Positions 39,934 to 49,109 of a stretch of DNA of 64,000 nucleotides are shown here, piece after piece (position 1 is the first letter of the stretch; every line of letters begins with the position of its first letter). This stretch comes from Mesorhizobium sp. C432A. Its GTDB lineage: Bacteria; Pseudomonadota; Alphaproteobacteria; Rhizobiales; Rhizobiaceae. The stretch spans positions 868,001 through 932,000 of the forward strand of contig NZ_CP100470.1 of assembly GCF_030323145.1 (NCBI RefSeq). The letters run 5' to 3'. Position numbers and translations under genes: made by a program. The notes under the pieces were generated by a model. It was not told the origin of the DNA and did not search any database. It worked only from the letters and a program-made list of their open reading frames with translations.

Positions 39934-40776
39934 TCAGAGTGACCATAATTTGGGCAGACCCGCCCGCCCGTTGAGCAGTTCGACGAGCGGAACCAGCCGC
40001 TTGCGCAGCTGGTAGCCGTCCTCGGCAAACAGCCTCGCAAGAAGCTTGCCAGATTTTTTGACGCTCCAGGCGCTGGCATCGCCGTCGGCGCCGACGATGT
40101 CGCGGGCCGGATCGAGCAAGGCTTCGGCCTGCGGCGAGACCATCAGCAGCGTCGCAGCGGCAATGGCGCCGCCGGCGACCGCCGGGCGGCCAAGTGCCGC
40201 CGCGATAGCCGGCCCGATGCGGAAATCCTCGGCATGAACGAGCGCACCATCCTGGCGGACACGCCAACGGTCGTGGAAATGGCCGTGCGCGGCCTCTTCG
40301 CCCATGGCGAGGCGGCCGAATATGGTGGCTTCAAGCAGCAATGCCTCGGCGCCTGCGGCAAGCTCGACCTCGAGCGTGCGGGCAAAGGCCGAGCGGTCGA
40401 AGACGATGGTTTCCTGGGGCAGCCAGGCGATACGCCCGCCCGCGCCGACGCTGAGCTTCACCCGAACTTCGGCGCGGTCGCTAGCGGCACGATAGATCTT
40501 TTCGCAGGCCTGGGTGGTTATCGAGGCGGAGGCACCTGGCCCGACATCGATTTCCCAGCCGAGCCGGTCGCCGCCGGTCAGGCCGCCGGCGGTGTTGATG
40601 AGCACGGCTTCGAGCGGATCGGCTGCAACGGCCGGCATGCGGATTTTGGCCGAGCCGTCCTGATAGAGGCGCAAAAGCCGGGTGCGTCCGTCCCCGACGC
40701 CGCACGCAAGCCGGGCCGCCCCGGCCGCGCGCTGGGCCGGAAGAGCCGGGATCAAGACATGCTGCAACGTATCCAT
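39934..40776 (-). CDS. ureD: urease accessory protein UreD
   Basis: A 280-residue accessory protein that binds the urease apoprotein and recruits UreF and UreG. Typical segments are 'VLINTAGGLTGGDRLGWEID', 'ITTQACEKIYRA' and 'WLPQETIVFDRS'. ATG 40776 (MDTLQHVLI) is preferred to a GTG six codons earlier. It is the first gene of the urease cluster; 214 bp of non-coding DNA separate it from the divergent NodF-like gene. Confidence 0.96.
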   Translation of the reverse strand: MDTLQHVLIPALPAQRAAGAARLACGVGDGRTRLLRLYQDGSAKIRMPAVAADPLEAVLINTAGGLTGGDRLGWEIDVGPGASASITTQACEKIYRAASDRAEVRVKLSVGAGGRIAWLPQETIVFDRSAFARTLEVELAAGAEALLLEATIFGRLAMGEEAAHGHFHDRWRVRQDGALVHAEDFRIGPAIAAALGRPAVAGGAIAAATLLMVSPQAEALLDPARDIVGADGDASAWSVKKSGKLLARLFAEDGYQLRKRLVPLVELLNGRAGLPKLWSL

Positions 40777-40990
40777 GGCGCTAACGTTAAGCACTCCCGG
40801 CGCTTTGTCGATATGGTGCTTGTTGATATAGCTTGTTGCTTGACAGCGTTTCCGTTTCTATAGAGGGAGCCTCTTTGGAACGGTCATGCTGCGCCTGGCG
40901 GGTTTTTGAAGGCGACGGCGATTTCAGTCCAGGCAACAGGGGCGCCAACCAATCGGCACCGCGACGTTATAAAATTGGGGAAGGAATCGA

Positions 40991-41245
40991 ATGGCTGACG
41001 AGCTGGCAACGGAAATCATCGCCAAGATCAGGGCACATGCGGAGCCCGGTGGCGAAGAGATCACCACCAATACGGAATTGACCGCGCTTGGCATCCATTC
41101 CCTGGAACTGACCGAGATCATCTTCGATCTCGAGGAGCAGTACGGCATCGAGATCGAGATGAACACGGTCGATGCCTGGAGCAATCTCAAGAATGTCGGC
41201 GATATGGTTGAGGCTGTTCGCGCGCTGATTGCGAAAAAAGCCTGA
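40991..41245 (+). CDS. NodF-like acyl carrier protein
   Basis: An 84-residue phosphopantetheine carrier. It resembles NodF far more than the housekeeping AcpP: 'EITTNTELTALGI', 'FDLEEQYGIEIEMNTVDAWSNLKNVGD' (quoted in part) and a C-terminal 'VEAVRALIAKKA'. The attachment serine is Ser37 in 'LGIHSLEL'; the residue before it is His where almost all carriers, NodF included, have Asp. GGGGAAGGAATCGA precedes the ATG. A NodE-like ketosynthase follows 5 bp later, so the pair probably makes a special fatty acyl chain. It is divergent from ureD and no nod box is visible upstream. Confidence 0.85.
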   Translation: MADELATEIIAKIRAHAEPGGEEITTNTELTALGIHSLELTEIIFDLEEQYGIEIEMNTVDAWSNLKNVGDMVEAVRALIAKKA

Positions 41246-41250
41246 GCTGA

Positions 41251-42459
41251 ATGCAAAAGCGCGTCGTCATTACCGGCATCGGCGGCATATGCGGGCTCGG
41301 CGCCAATGCGCCTGCAATCTGGAACGAAATGCGGGCCGGCCGATCGGCCATCGGTCAAATCAGCAATCCCGGTTTGCATGATTTGAAGGTCAAGGTCGGC
41401 TGCGAAATCAAGACGCTGCCCGACCATGGCATCAGCCACAAGCAGACCGTGTCGATGGACCGCTTCAGCCTTTTGGCGACGATTGCCGCGCGCGAAGCCA
41501 TGCAGCATGCCGGCCTGACATCGAATGAAGCAACCACCTACCGGATGGGCGCGGTCGTCGGCGTCGGCGTCTGCGGCTGGGAGGCGATCGAGGAGAACTA
41601 CCGCGCCATCCTGGTCGACGGCAAGAACCGGGCCGGCATCTTCACCGTGCCGAAAGTGATGCCGAGTGCGGCGTCCGGCCATGTCAGTATGAATCTCGGC
41701 CTGCGCGGGCCGGTGTTCGGCGTCACTTCGGCCTGTTCGTCGTCGAATCATGCCTTTGCCTCGGCGGTCGACCAGATCCGGCTCGGCCGCGCCGATGTCA
41801 TGGTCGCCGGCGGCACCGACGCGCCGCTGCTCTGGGGCATCCTGAAAGGCTGGGAAGCCCTGAGGGTGCTGGCGCCCGATACCTGCCGGCCGTTCTCGGC
41901 CGATCGCCAGGGCCTGTCGCTCGGCGAAGGTGCTGGAATGGCGGTGCTGGAAACGTATGAACACGCCATGGCCCGCGGCGCGACCATTCTGGCCGAATTT
42001 GCCGGAGCCGGCCTTTCCGCCGACGCTTCCGATATCGTCGCGCCGACTGTCGAGGGACCGACTGCGGCGATGCGCGCCTGCCTGGCGGACGCCGGGCTCA
42101 ATCCCGAGGACGTCGATTATCTCAACGCCCACGGCACCGGCACCAAGGCCAACGACCAGATCGAGACGGCGGCAATCAAGCGCGTCTTCGGCGACCATGC
42201 CTACAAGCTGTCGGTGTCGTCGACCAAGTCCATGCATGCCCATTGCCTCGGCGCCTCGGGCGGCCTGGAAATGATCGCCTGCGTGATGGCGATCCGCGAA
42301 GGCATCGTGCCGCCGACGGCCAATTTCCGGCAGGCCGACCCCGACTGCGATCTCGACATCACGCCGAATGTGGCGCGCGAGCGCAAGGTGCGCGCGGCGA
42401 TCAGCAACGGTTTTGCCTTCGGCGGCACCAATGCCGTGGTGGCGTTCAAGGCGGTCTGA
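41251..42459 (+). CDS. NodE-like beta-ketoacyl-ACP synthase
   Basis: A 402-residue condensing enzyme of the FabF/NodE group. The active-site Cys is 162 in '[14 protein letters not shown]', His 294 in '[11 protein letters not shown]', Lys 326 and His 331 in '[15 protein letters not shown]'. All are intact, so it should catalyse chain elongation. It is coupled to the NodF-like carrier. In nodulating rhizobia NodFE make polyunsaturated acyl chains of Nod factors; without other nod genes here, a lipid or polyketide-like acyl product is the safer inference. Confidence 0.87.
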   Translation: MQKRVVITGIGGICGLGANAPAIWNEMRAGRSAIGQISNPGLHDLKVKVGCEIKTLPDHGISHKQTVSMDRFSLLATIAAREAMQHAGLTSNEATTYRMGAVVGVGVCGWEAIEENYRAILVDGKNRAGIFTVPKVMPSAASGHVSMNLGLRGPVFGVTSACSSSNHAFASAVDQIRLGRADVMVAGGTDAPLLWGILKGWEALRVLAPDTCRPFSADRQGLSLGEGAGMAVLETYEHAMARGATILAEFAGAGLSADASDIVAPTVEGPTAAMRACLADAGLNPEDVDYLNAHGTGTKANDQIETAAIKRVFGDHAYKLSVSSTKSMHAHCLGASGGLEMIACVMAIREGIVPPTANFRQADPDCDLDITPNVARERKVRAAISNGFAFGGTNAVVAFKAV

Positions 42460-42611
42460 CGGCAAGCGACTGGCCTGAGCGACTGGCCCTGAATGACTGC
42501 GAAGACGGTGTGTGCACCTTCGACCGGTTGATCGGCAAAGAAGCCGAGGATAATCCTTCGCAACTCGCCAGACGGCGCGATACCGCGCCAAATTCCCGAC
42601 CGGAGCTTTCG

Positions 42612-43316
42612 ATGACCGACCTGTCCGCCTTTCCGATCACCAAGCGCTGGCCGGCCAGCCACCCCGACCGCCTGCAGCTCTATTCCGCGACGACGCCGAA
42701 TGGGGTGAAAGTCTCGATCGCGCTGGAAGAACTCGGCCTCCCCTACGAGGCGCATCTGGTGGATATCGGCAAGGACCAGAGCTGGACGCCGGAATTCCTG
42801 TCGCTGAACCCGAACGGCAAGATACCCGCGGTCATCGACCCCGACGGGCCGGGCGGCAGGCCATTCGGCCTGTTCGAATCCGGCGCCATCCTGCTCTACC
42901 TCACCGACAAGACCGGCAAGCTGATCCCTGCCGATCCGGCGCGGCGCTACGAGACCATCCAATGGGTGTTCTTCCAGATGGCGGCGATCGGGCCGATTTT
43001 CGGACAGGTCGGGTTTTTCAACAAATTCGCCGGACGCGAGATCGCCGACAAGCGGCCGCTGGATCGCTACCGCAATGAATCGCGGCGGCTGATCGGGGTG
43101 CTGGAGACGCGGCTGAAGGGTCGAACCTGGATCATGGACGACGACTATACCATCGCCGACATTTCGATGCTGGGCTGGGTGCGCAATCTGATCGGCTTCT
43201 ACGAGGCGCGCGAACTCGTCGGCTTCGACGACTTCCCCACCGTCGCGGCATGGCTGGAGCGCGGGCTGGCGCGGCCCGCGGTGCAGCGCGGCCTGACCAT
43301 TCCCGCCAGGAATTGA
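42612..43316 (+). CDS. glutathione S-transferase, YghU/Ure2p-like
   Basis: A 234-residue GST with 'LYSATTPNGVKVSIALEELG' and 'LSLNPNGKIPAVIDPDGPGG', the N-terminal features of YghU/YfcG-type disulfide-bond oxidoreductases, and a helical C-terminal domain with 'FFQMAAIGPIFGQVGFF' and 'YTIADISMLGW'. ATG 42612 follows CGGAG. It lies 152 bp after the NodE-like gene in the same direction, so co-transcription is possible. Confidence 0.9.
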   Translation: MTDLSAFPITKRWPASHPDRLQLYSATTPNGVKVSIALEELGLPYEAHLVDIGKDQSWTPEFLSLNPNGKIPAVIDPDGPGGRPFGLFESGAILLYLTDKTGKLIPADPARRYETIQWVFFQMAAIGPIFGQVGFFNKFAGREIADKRPLDRYRNESRRLIGVLETRLKGRTWIMDDDYTIADISMLGWVRNLIGFYEARELVGFDDFPTVAAWLERGLARPAVQRGLTIPARN

Positions 43317-43341
43317 CCTCGGCCAGCCGAAGCAGCCGGGT

Positions 43342-43713
43342 CTATTTCGCCTTGGCCTTGCTTTTCGAGCCGCCCTTGCCGATGACGGACGCAGCGAGCG
43401 ACGCAGCGCCCCTGGCTGTCGCCGCCACCGCACCAGCGGCGACATTGGCGGTCGCCTTGACGGTGCGCATCGCGCCGCCGGCCACCGAGCCGCTGCTTGC
43501 CGGCTTCTTGGGTTTGGCGGTTTTCGCCGTCACCTTTGCCGTCGCCACCGGTTCTACCTTCTTTGGCGCCGCTTTGCCGAAAGCCGGCTTTGCGTCCTTG
43601 GACCGCTCGGCGATCGCCGGGCCGGCGCCTGCCTTCGCCTGCGTGGCCTTTGCCTGCCTGGCTTTGGGTTGAGCGGTCTTGCTCTTGGCGGGTGTTTTTG
43701 CCTTGGTTGCCAT
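43342..43713 (-). CDS. histone-H1-like Lys/Ala-rich basic protein
   Basis: A 123-residue low-complexity protein dominated by Lys, Ala and Pro ('AKTPAKSKTAQPKARQAKAT', 'PKKVEPVATAKVTAKTAKPK'), with a less basic Ala/Gly/Val stretch 'VKATANVAAGAVAATARGAA' near the end and a Lys-rich tip. The composition resembles bacterial H1-like DNA-binding proteins, suggesting nucleic-acid binding, but no fold is recognisable. It is convergent with the GST gene. Confidence 0.65.
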   Translation of the reverse strand: MATKAKTPAKSKTAQPKARQAKATQAKAGAGPAIAERSKDAKPAFGKAAPKKVEPVATAKVTAKTAKPKKPASSGSVAGGAMRTVKATANVAAGAVAATARGAASLAASVIGKGGSKSKAKAK

Positions 43714-43798
43714 CTGACGGTTCCCTCACGGCGGCACGATTGCCGATGAGAGATAACGACCTGAAAGTCTTAAGGTTCCCGTTCCGAAGTCCAGCGAA

Positions 43799-44419
43799 CT
43801 ATGCGGGATCGCCAACAACCAGGTCGGCGGACCTGCGACGGCCGAGCACGCGATCGATGTTGGGCATGTCGTTGGAAGCGATCCAGGCGCGGGCGTCTTC
43901 GTCGGAGCGGCCATGCTCGTGCCAGCGCACCAGAAGGCGGCGCTCGAGTTCGGCACGCGGCACATCGACAAAGATGGTGAAGTCGAACAGCGGCGCCAGC
44001 CGCGACCACGGCTCCTCGTCCAGCAGGAGGTAATTGCCTTCGACCAGGATGAACTTGGTCTCGGCGGCAACGATGGAGGCGGCGGCGCGCGACAATTCCA
44101 TGCTGCGGTCGAACACCGGAATGGCGATGTCTGGCTCGCCCGAACGGATGCGCTTCAACAGCGTCTCGAAGCCGGCGAAGTCGAAAGACTCCGGCGCGCC
44201 CTTTCTTGACCGCAGGCCGCGCTGGTCGAGCACGATGTCGTCATAGTGGAAGCCGTCCATCGGCACGACTTCAGCCGCGCCCTCCGGCAACAGATCATGC
44301 AGGCCGGCCGAGAGCGTCGACTTGCCGGCGCCGGGCGGGCCGGCAATGGCGACGATGAAGCGTTTCGCCTTGCCAGCGCGCTTGAAGATGGTGGCGGCGA
44401 GATGGGCGATTTCGGACAT
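43799..44419 (-). CDS. P-loop nucleoside/sugar kinase family protein (FrcK/uridine kinase-like)
   Basis: A 206-residue kinase-like protein: Walker A 'GPPGAGKST' near residue 27, 'EVVPMDGFHYDDIVLDQRGL' (the substrate-binding PMDGFH motif of this family), 'FILVEGNYLLLDEEPW' and a lid-like 'RWHEHGRSDEDARAW'. This matches uridine-kinase-like proteins such as FrcK of rhizobial fructose uptake clusters. It lies alone, so the sugar or nucleoside acted on is not clear. Confidence 0.85.
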   Translation of the reverse strand: MSEIAHLAATIFKRAGKAKRFIVAIAGPPGAGKSTLSAGLHDLLPEGAAEVVPMDGFHYDDIVLDQRGLRSRKGAPESFDFAGFETLLKRIRSGEPDIAIPVFDRSMELSRAAASIVAAETKFILVEGNYLLLDEEPWSRLAPLFDFTIFVDVPRAELERRLLVRWHEHGRSDEDARAWIASNDMPNIDRVLGRRRSADLVVGDPA

Positions 44420-44688
44420 TGGGCGCTTCCAGTTATGCTTTGCATCTTGTCGGCAGTTTGAGGAAATTTCAAACCGCGATTTGGGCAATCTCACGACATC
44501 CGCCACGTCAGCGCTGCCCCTCGTCGCCCTGCCGGTGTGCAGCCGATAGATGGGTAACACTTCTCCCCCTATGCGTCCGCCGCAGCGCCAAGCAGATTGG
44601 TTGGCGCGGCGGTGCGGCGGACAAGCTCCATGTGCCGTGTGTCGAGGATGCCGGCAGGCAGGTGAGGGGCAGGGCCAGCGTTCGAAAA

Positions 44689-45780
44689 TCAGCCGGGCTG
44701 GCCGATCCGCAGGAAATCGCTGTCGAATGCGACATCGCGGGTCGAACCATCGGCTCCGGTGAGATGCATGTGACCTGAGGCTGTCCCGATAGCGCGCGGC
44801 GGCTCGCCGCTCGCCAGCGGCAGCGTGCCGATGACATGGCGGAAGGAGACTTCGCCGCCGAGGGTAAAAGCGGTCGCGACCCCTTCGCGCTTCAGCCAAT
44901 TGTCGTCGATCGATGCGGCATGGCCGATGGCGGCGCGGCCGTCCTCGATGCCGAGCACGCCGCGATGGCGGCTGCTCCACGGCGCGTAGTCGCGGCCGCC
45001 ATTGCTGAACCACAGCATGGTGACCGGAAGCTCCGCCGGGTTCTTCAGCACCAGCACCAGATCCTGTTCGGCCCGGCGCGCCAGCGCCGTCCAGCCCGGA
45101 CCGTCATGATCGGCTTCGACCAGGGTGATGAAATCCTCGCGCTCATCCTCCATGCGGTAGTCGGTGAGATCGAGCGTGCCGCCGCCAGTGGCTGGAAAGC
45201 GCGTCAGATCGGTCGAGCGGGCGGGATAGAAAAGCTTGAAGCGGCCGCGGGCCGGATCGGGCTCCAGCGGTGCGTCCAGTGTCCCGGCAAAGCGCTTCGG
45301 CGAAAAGGCCAGCCGGCCGCCATCGCGCATCGCCGCCATCGGATGGTGGGCGGCGGAGACCGCTCCGGAACCGCCGGAAAAGACATGCTCCTGATAGAGG
45401 AAGGGATGACTGTTGCGGAGCGTGAAGATCTTGTCGACCGTCGCGCCCATCACCGTGCGGCGCAACCGGAAGACGGCCCGCCAGCCGTCGGATGTCGCTT
45501 CGCTGACGGTGACATCCCAGGGGCTGTTGGCCGGCCAGCCATGCAGCGGTGCGGCCTCGATGTCGCTGGCCGAAAACGGTGCGCATAGGAAATCGCCCGA
45601 CAGCCGCACCGTGCCTTGAGGCAGATCCGGCGGCAGCGTCTCGCCGGCATCGATCCAGGGCGCGCGGTGCAGCGGCTTCAGCTGGCGGCCATCGCTGTCG
45701 ACCGTTATGTCGGCGATATGGCCGACAGTGAGATCGAGCGTGACCGAAATGCCCTTTGCCTTGATCGTGACCGTATCCAT
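44689..45780 (-). CDS. aldose 1-epimerase-like protein
   Basis: A 363-residue protein with a beta-rich pattern of the galactose mutarotase-like fold: 'LHRAPWIDAGETLPPDLPQG', 'GDFLCAPFSASDIEAAPLHG', 'YQEHVFSGGSGAVSAAHHPM' and 'VTMLWFSNGGRDYAPW'. A start at ATG 45780 (MDTVTIKAKG) removes a long repeat-derived extension. No ABC or kinase partner is adjacent, so substrate and even enzymatic activity are uncertain. Confidence 0.75.
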   Translation of the reverse strand: MDTVTIKAKGISVTLDLTVGHIADITVDSDGRQLKPLHRAPWIDAGETLPPDLPQGTVRLSGDFLCAPFSASDIEAAPLHGWPANSPWDVTVSEATSDGWRAVFRLRRTVMGATVDKIFTLRNSHPFLYQEHVFSGGSGAVSAAHHPMAAMRDGGRLAFSPKRFAGTLDAPLEPDPARGRFKLFYPARSTDLTRFPATGGGTLDLTDYRMEDEREDFITLVEADHDGPGWTALARRAEQDLVLVLKNPAELPVTMLWFSNGGRDYAPWSSRHRGVLGIEDGRAAIGHAASIDDNWLKREGVATAFTLGGEVSFRHVIGTLPLASGEPPRAIGTASGHMHLTGADGSTRDVAFDSDFLRIGQPG

Positions 45781-45874
45781 CCGCGCACCTGCTGATTCTG
45801 ATGGCAGCGAACAAACCCGCTCCGCGAGGGATGCGCAAGCACAGCGACCGGCATTTTGCATCAGGGCGATTTTT

Positions 45875-46010
45875 ACCCTCCCCCTTGTGGGGAGGGTCGG
45901 CGAGCGATCGGAGCGAAGCGGAGATCGATCGACGGGGTGGGGGTAGCGCCCTACAAGGACCCCCACCCCGATCCGCTACGCGGATCGACCCTCCCCACAT
46001 GGGGGAGGGT
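45875..46010. repeat. nested palindromic intergenic repeat
   Basis: ACCCTCCCCC...GGGGAGGGTCG at 45875 onward pairs with CGACCCTCCCCA...GGGGGAGGGT ending at 46010, and inside them CGGGGTGGGGGT pairs with ACCCCCACCCCG. This 136-bp element fills the space between the epimerase-like gene and the next gene's stop and is of the dispersed rhizobial palindrome type. Confidence 0.75.
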
Positions 46011-46016
46011 GGACGC

Positions 46017-47828
46017 CTACTGCCGTTTGTACTCCCGGACCGGCGACTTGGTGCCGTCGGTGTAGGTGACCTGCACCGCCATCGATGTCACGTTGTCGGC
46101 GACCTTGAAGTAAGGCTGGTAGTCATAAGGAATGGCGTAGGGGTCCTTCTTGTCGCAAGGCGGCAGCTTGATCTCCTTGTCGAGCGCCGTGCCGTTCAGG
46201 CTGTAGCGCACCTCCTTGATGCCGCAGCGGAATGACAGCATCTGGGAGAAATAGACCAGGCCGTGATTGCCGCTGGCGTCGAAGGCGATCCACGACGTCC
46301 AGAACTGGTCGAGGATCTGTTTGTTGCCCTGTTGCAGCGCCGCGTCCGGATCGAAACTTATGTCGAACGGCCCGGTCTCGCGGCCCCTGAGATCGAGATA
46401 TTTGACCCCGATGGTGGTGGCCGTGGTGCTGTCGGGCAATTCGAAGCTCGGATTGGGCATCGGCTTGCCGGTGCGCTGGTCGTTCATCGCCATCAGCCCG
46501 GTGTCGGTGAACGGACCTGACACACCCATGCGCCAGGAAATGCCGGTCGCGGCCTCGGGGAGCGAGATGGAGATCGTCCAGCCGGCATTGGAGCGCATCG
46601 GCGTCAGCGTCGGGGCAAAGCGTGCTGGGTCGAGCACGTCGCCAAGCGCCGTCAGGCGGGTACGGCTGCGGTCGAGCCAGTCGGCGAGCTGCGTCTGGTC
46701 GACGAAATATTTGAGCAGCCCGCCTTCCTTTTCATAGGAGACGAACCTGGTCAGCGCCTCGGCCTCGCTGCGCTTGTCGGACAGCGACTGGACGCCGAGG
46801 CGATCCTCGGAAAACTCCTGCGCGAGCAGGTAATAGGCCGGTGCGAAATCCGGATTGGCCGCGATGAAGGCGTTGAGCTTGTCGAGACGTTGGGCATCGT
46901 CGAACTGCAGGATATGGACCAGCTTGATCGACAGCGCCTTGGCCTTGTCGGCCAGGGCGCCGAACACTTCGCGGGCGCCGGCCTTGCCGTCCTGCACGCG
47001 CAGCAGGGTGGCGAAGCGTGTGTAGGGATCGACGGCGTCGACGTCGAAACCGGCGAAAGCGAGATAGGAGCGCCGCGCATTCAGCATGTCGCCGGACAGC
47101 TCGTAGACGCGGGCATTGTGATAGAATTCGTCCGGCCGCTTCGGCTCGGCGATCGTCCCGCCCTGCGCGGCCAATGCGGCAAAGCCCTTGGCGATGGTGT
47201 CGATCGAGGCGGCGATCTGATCGGTGGTCGCCTGAAGCTTGTCCGCCTGCTCCGCCTGTTTCTGCTGGCCGGCAGCGAGCGTTTCGGTCGTCTGCTTGAC
47301 CGCCTCTACCGACTTTTGCGTCTGCGCGCCCTGCTCAGCCTGCTGCTGCTGGGTCGACGCAATTTCCTCGGTCTTCTTCGCCACCGCGTCGGTCGATTGC
47401 TTGACCTGATCGACCGCCAGCTTCGTCTCGGTTACCGTTTGCTCGATCCTGGCCACCCTGGCCGAGACGATGCCCATCTGCTGCTGCAGGTCGGCGATGG
47501 CCGGCACCAGGCCGGCGATCACACCGTTCTGCGAATTGGTCTGCTGCTGCAGGCCATAGACGCCGCCGGCGACGGCGGCAGCGCTGGTGGCAAAGATCAG
47601 CGCCGGGAGCGCTTTGGCGGCCAGCACCAGCCGCAGAACGATGGCAATGGCGATGATGGCCGCGGCAACCGAAGCGAGCAGCGCGATATAGGCGGCGAAT
47701 GGCGCCAGCGGATTGAGGATGTCGGAGGCCGCACCGCCGATAAAGGCGACGCTGCCGGCCCATTTGCCGGTGCGGCTGAGCGAAGCCCTGATAAGAGATG
47801 GCGCAGCCGCGCCGATGTCACCGGTCAT
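46017..47828 (-). CDS. hypothetical membrane-anchored coiled-coil protein
   Basis: A 603-residue protein of no recognised family. Residues about 43-92 hold two transmembrane segments; 110-225 form a Gln/Ala/Thr-rich coiled coil ('VDQVKQSTDAVAKKTEEIAS', 'QQKQAEQADKLQATTDQI'); 240-380 look helical and TPR-like ('FYHNARVYELSGDMLNARRS'). The last 180 residues are beta-rich ('DSTTATTIGVKYLDLRGRET' and 'VTSMAVQVTYTDGTKSPVRE'). The ATG at 47828 fits the first polar segment. The layout suggests an inner-membrane protein with a large extracytoplasmic part, role unknown. Confidence 0.75.
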   Translation of the reverse strand: MTGDIGAAAPSLIRASLSRTGKWAGSVAFIGGAASDILNPLAPFAAYIALLASVAAAIIAIAIVLRLVLAAKALPALIFATSAAAVAGGVYGLQQQTNSQNGVIAGLVPAIADLQQQMGIVSARVARIEQTVTETKLAVDQVKQSTDAVAKKTEEIASTQQQQAEQGAQTQKSVEAVKQTTETLAAGQQKQAEQADKLQATTDQIAASIDTIAKGFAALAAQGGTIAEPKRPDEFYHNARVYELSGDMLNARRSYLAFAGFDVDAVDPYTRFATLLRVQDGKAGAREVFGALADKAKALSIKLVHILQFDDAQRLDKLNAFIAANPDFAPAYYLLAQEFSEDRLGVQSLSDKRSEAEALTRFVSYEKEGGLLKYFVDQTQLADWLDRSRTRLTALGDVLDPARFAPTLTPMRSNAGWTISISLPEAATGISWRMGVSGPFTDTGLMAMNDQRTGKPMPNPSFELPDSTTATTIGVKYLDLRGRETGPFDISFDPDAALQQGNKQILDQFWTSWIAFDASGNHGLVYFSQMLSFRCGIKEVRYSLNGTALDKEIKLPPCDKKDPYAIPYDYQPYFKVADNVTSMAVQVTYTDGTKSPVREYKRQ

Positions 47829-47979
47829 TGTCAAATCCCCCAAGCAATTGCCGCCTCTATAGCAGCACCGCGACCCCGCAGGCAAAACAGGACAGGAAGC
47901 AGGCGATTTCGGGGCGGGTGGGCGGATGTCGAGGTTGCCGTTTCAGCGCCGATGGTTGGCGAAGCCGAAGCGACATCTG

Positions 47980-48002
47980 ATCTCCCCCCTTGCGGGGGAG
48001 AT
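47980..48002. repeat. short palindromic repeat
   Basis: ATCTCCCCC (47980-47988) pairs with GGGGGAGAT (47994-48002). It belongs to the same C-rich/G-rich palindrome family as the copies at 49110-49254. Confidence 0.65.
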
Positions 48003-48095
48003 TGGCAGCGTCATCGGCAGCTCCGCCGTTAACCAAATGGACGAACACAATGGGTTAGGCTAGGTTCCGGCCCTCTCAGCAACGCCGGACTTGAC

Positions 48096-49064
48096 TTGCC
48101 AAATTTCCATTTCCCCTCCCCCGCCCAGAAATTTCTCGCAGCCCTCCTGCTGCTTGTCTTCGTGGCCGGCTGCAGCACCACCGCACCGCCCGACAGCGTG
48201 CTGGCGGTGCCGGCGCCGCAGGAGAAATATGCGGCCATCGTCGTCGATGCCGGCAGTGGCAAGACGCTGTTCGAAGTCAGTTCGAGGGCGCAACGCTATC
48301 CGGCGTCGCTGACCAAGATGATGACGCTGTATCTGCTGTTCGAGGCGCTGGAGTCCGGCCGCGTCTCGAAGGAAACGCAGATCCCGGTCTCCGACAATGC
48401 CGCCCGGCAGCCGCCGACCAAATTGCGCTTCAAGCGCGGCGAGAGCATCGATGTCGATTCGGCGATCCGGGCGATCGTGGTCAAGTCGGCCAATGACGTG
48501 GCGGTGGCGGTGGGCGAATATCTCGGCGGCTCGGAGGACCAATTCGCCGCCATGATGACGTCCAAGGCGCGCCAGATCGGCATGAGCAGCACCGTCTTCC
48601 GCAATGCCTCCGGCCTGCCCGACGATGGCCAGCACACATCGGCGCGCGACATGGCGACGCTGGGGATGGCGCTGCGCGCCCGCTTCCCGCAGCAGTTCCA
48701 CTATTTCTCCGAAAGCGACTTCATGTTCCGCGGCCGGCTGGTGCGCGGCCACAACGACATGCTCGGCCGGGTGCGCGGCGTCGACGGCATCAAGACCGGC
48801 TATATCAGGGCATCCGGCTACAATATCGTCACGTCCTACAATGCCGACGGCCGGCATCTGATCGTCGTGGTGATGGGCGCCGACAGCGCACGCCAGCGCA
48901 ACGACCATGTCGAAGCGCTGATCCAGCGCAGTCTTTCGCCGATGCTGGCCGATACGAAGACGCGGCTGATGTTTGCGGGAGATCAGCCGGCCGCGTCGCC
49001 CGGCCTGCCGCCGCCTGGTTTGCCGGCGCAGGGGTCGCAGTTGCCTGGTTTACCGCCGCAATAG
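48096..49064 (+). CDS. D-alanyl-D-alanine carboxypeptidase, lipoprotein
   Basis: A 322-residue penicillin-binding protein of the DacA/peptidase S11 family that trims peptidoglycan stem peptides. The three motifs are present: SxxK as 'SLTK', SxN as 'SAN' in 'VVKSANDVAVAV', KTG in 'IKTGYIRASG'. The N-terminus 'LLLLVFVAGCSTTAPP' is a lipobox, so it is anchored through Cys to a membrane, unlike the classical C-terminal amphipathic anchor. The start is TTG 48096; no ATG lies before the lipobox. The C-terminal tail is Pro/Gly/Gln-rich. Confidence 0.9.
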   Translation: MPNFHFPSPAQKFLAALLLLVFVAGCSTTAPPDSVLAVPAPQEKYAAIVVDAGSGKTLFEVSSRAQRYPASLTKMMTLYLLFEALESGRVSKETQIPVSDNAARQPPTKLRFKRGESIDVDSAIRAIVVKSANDVAVAVGEYLGGSEDQFAAMMTSKARQIGMSSTVFRNASGLPDDGQHTSARDMATLGMALRARFPQQFHYFSESDFMFRGRLVRGHNDMLGRVRGVDGIKTGYIRASGYNIVTSYNADGRHLIVVVMGADSARQRNDHVEALIQRSLSPMLADTKTRLMFAGDQPAASPGLPPPGLPAQGSQLPGLPPQ

Positions 49065-49109
49065 AACCCGTCGTTGGGTGGAGGAACTCTGAAACGCGGC
49101 GGGACAGCA

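Noticed and set aside
40777..40990. Possible nod box upstream of the NodF-like gene
   Set aside because: No ATC-N9-GAT modules or long conserved nod box pattern is present. A TTGACA at 40840 has TATAGA only 13 bases away, too close for a normal promoter.
40924..42591. 555-residue minus-strand open frame
   Set aside because: It lies antisense to the well-supported NodF- and NodE-like genes and shows no family resemblance.
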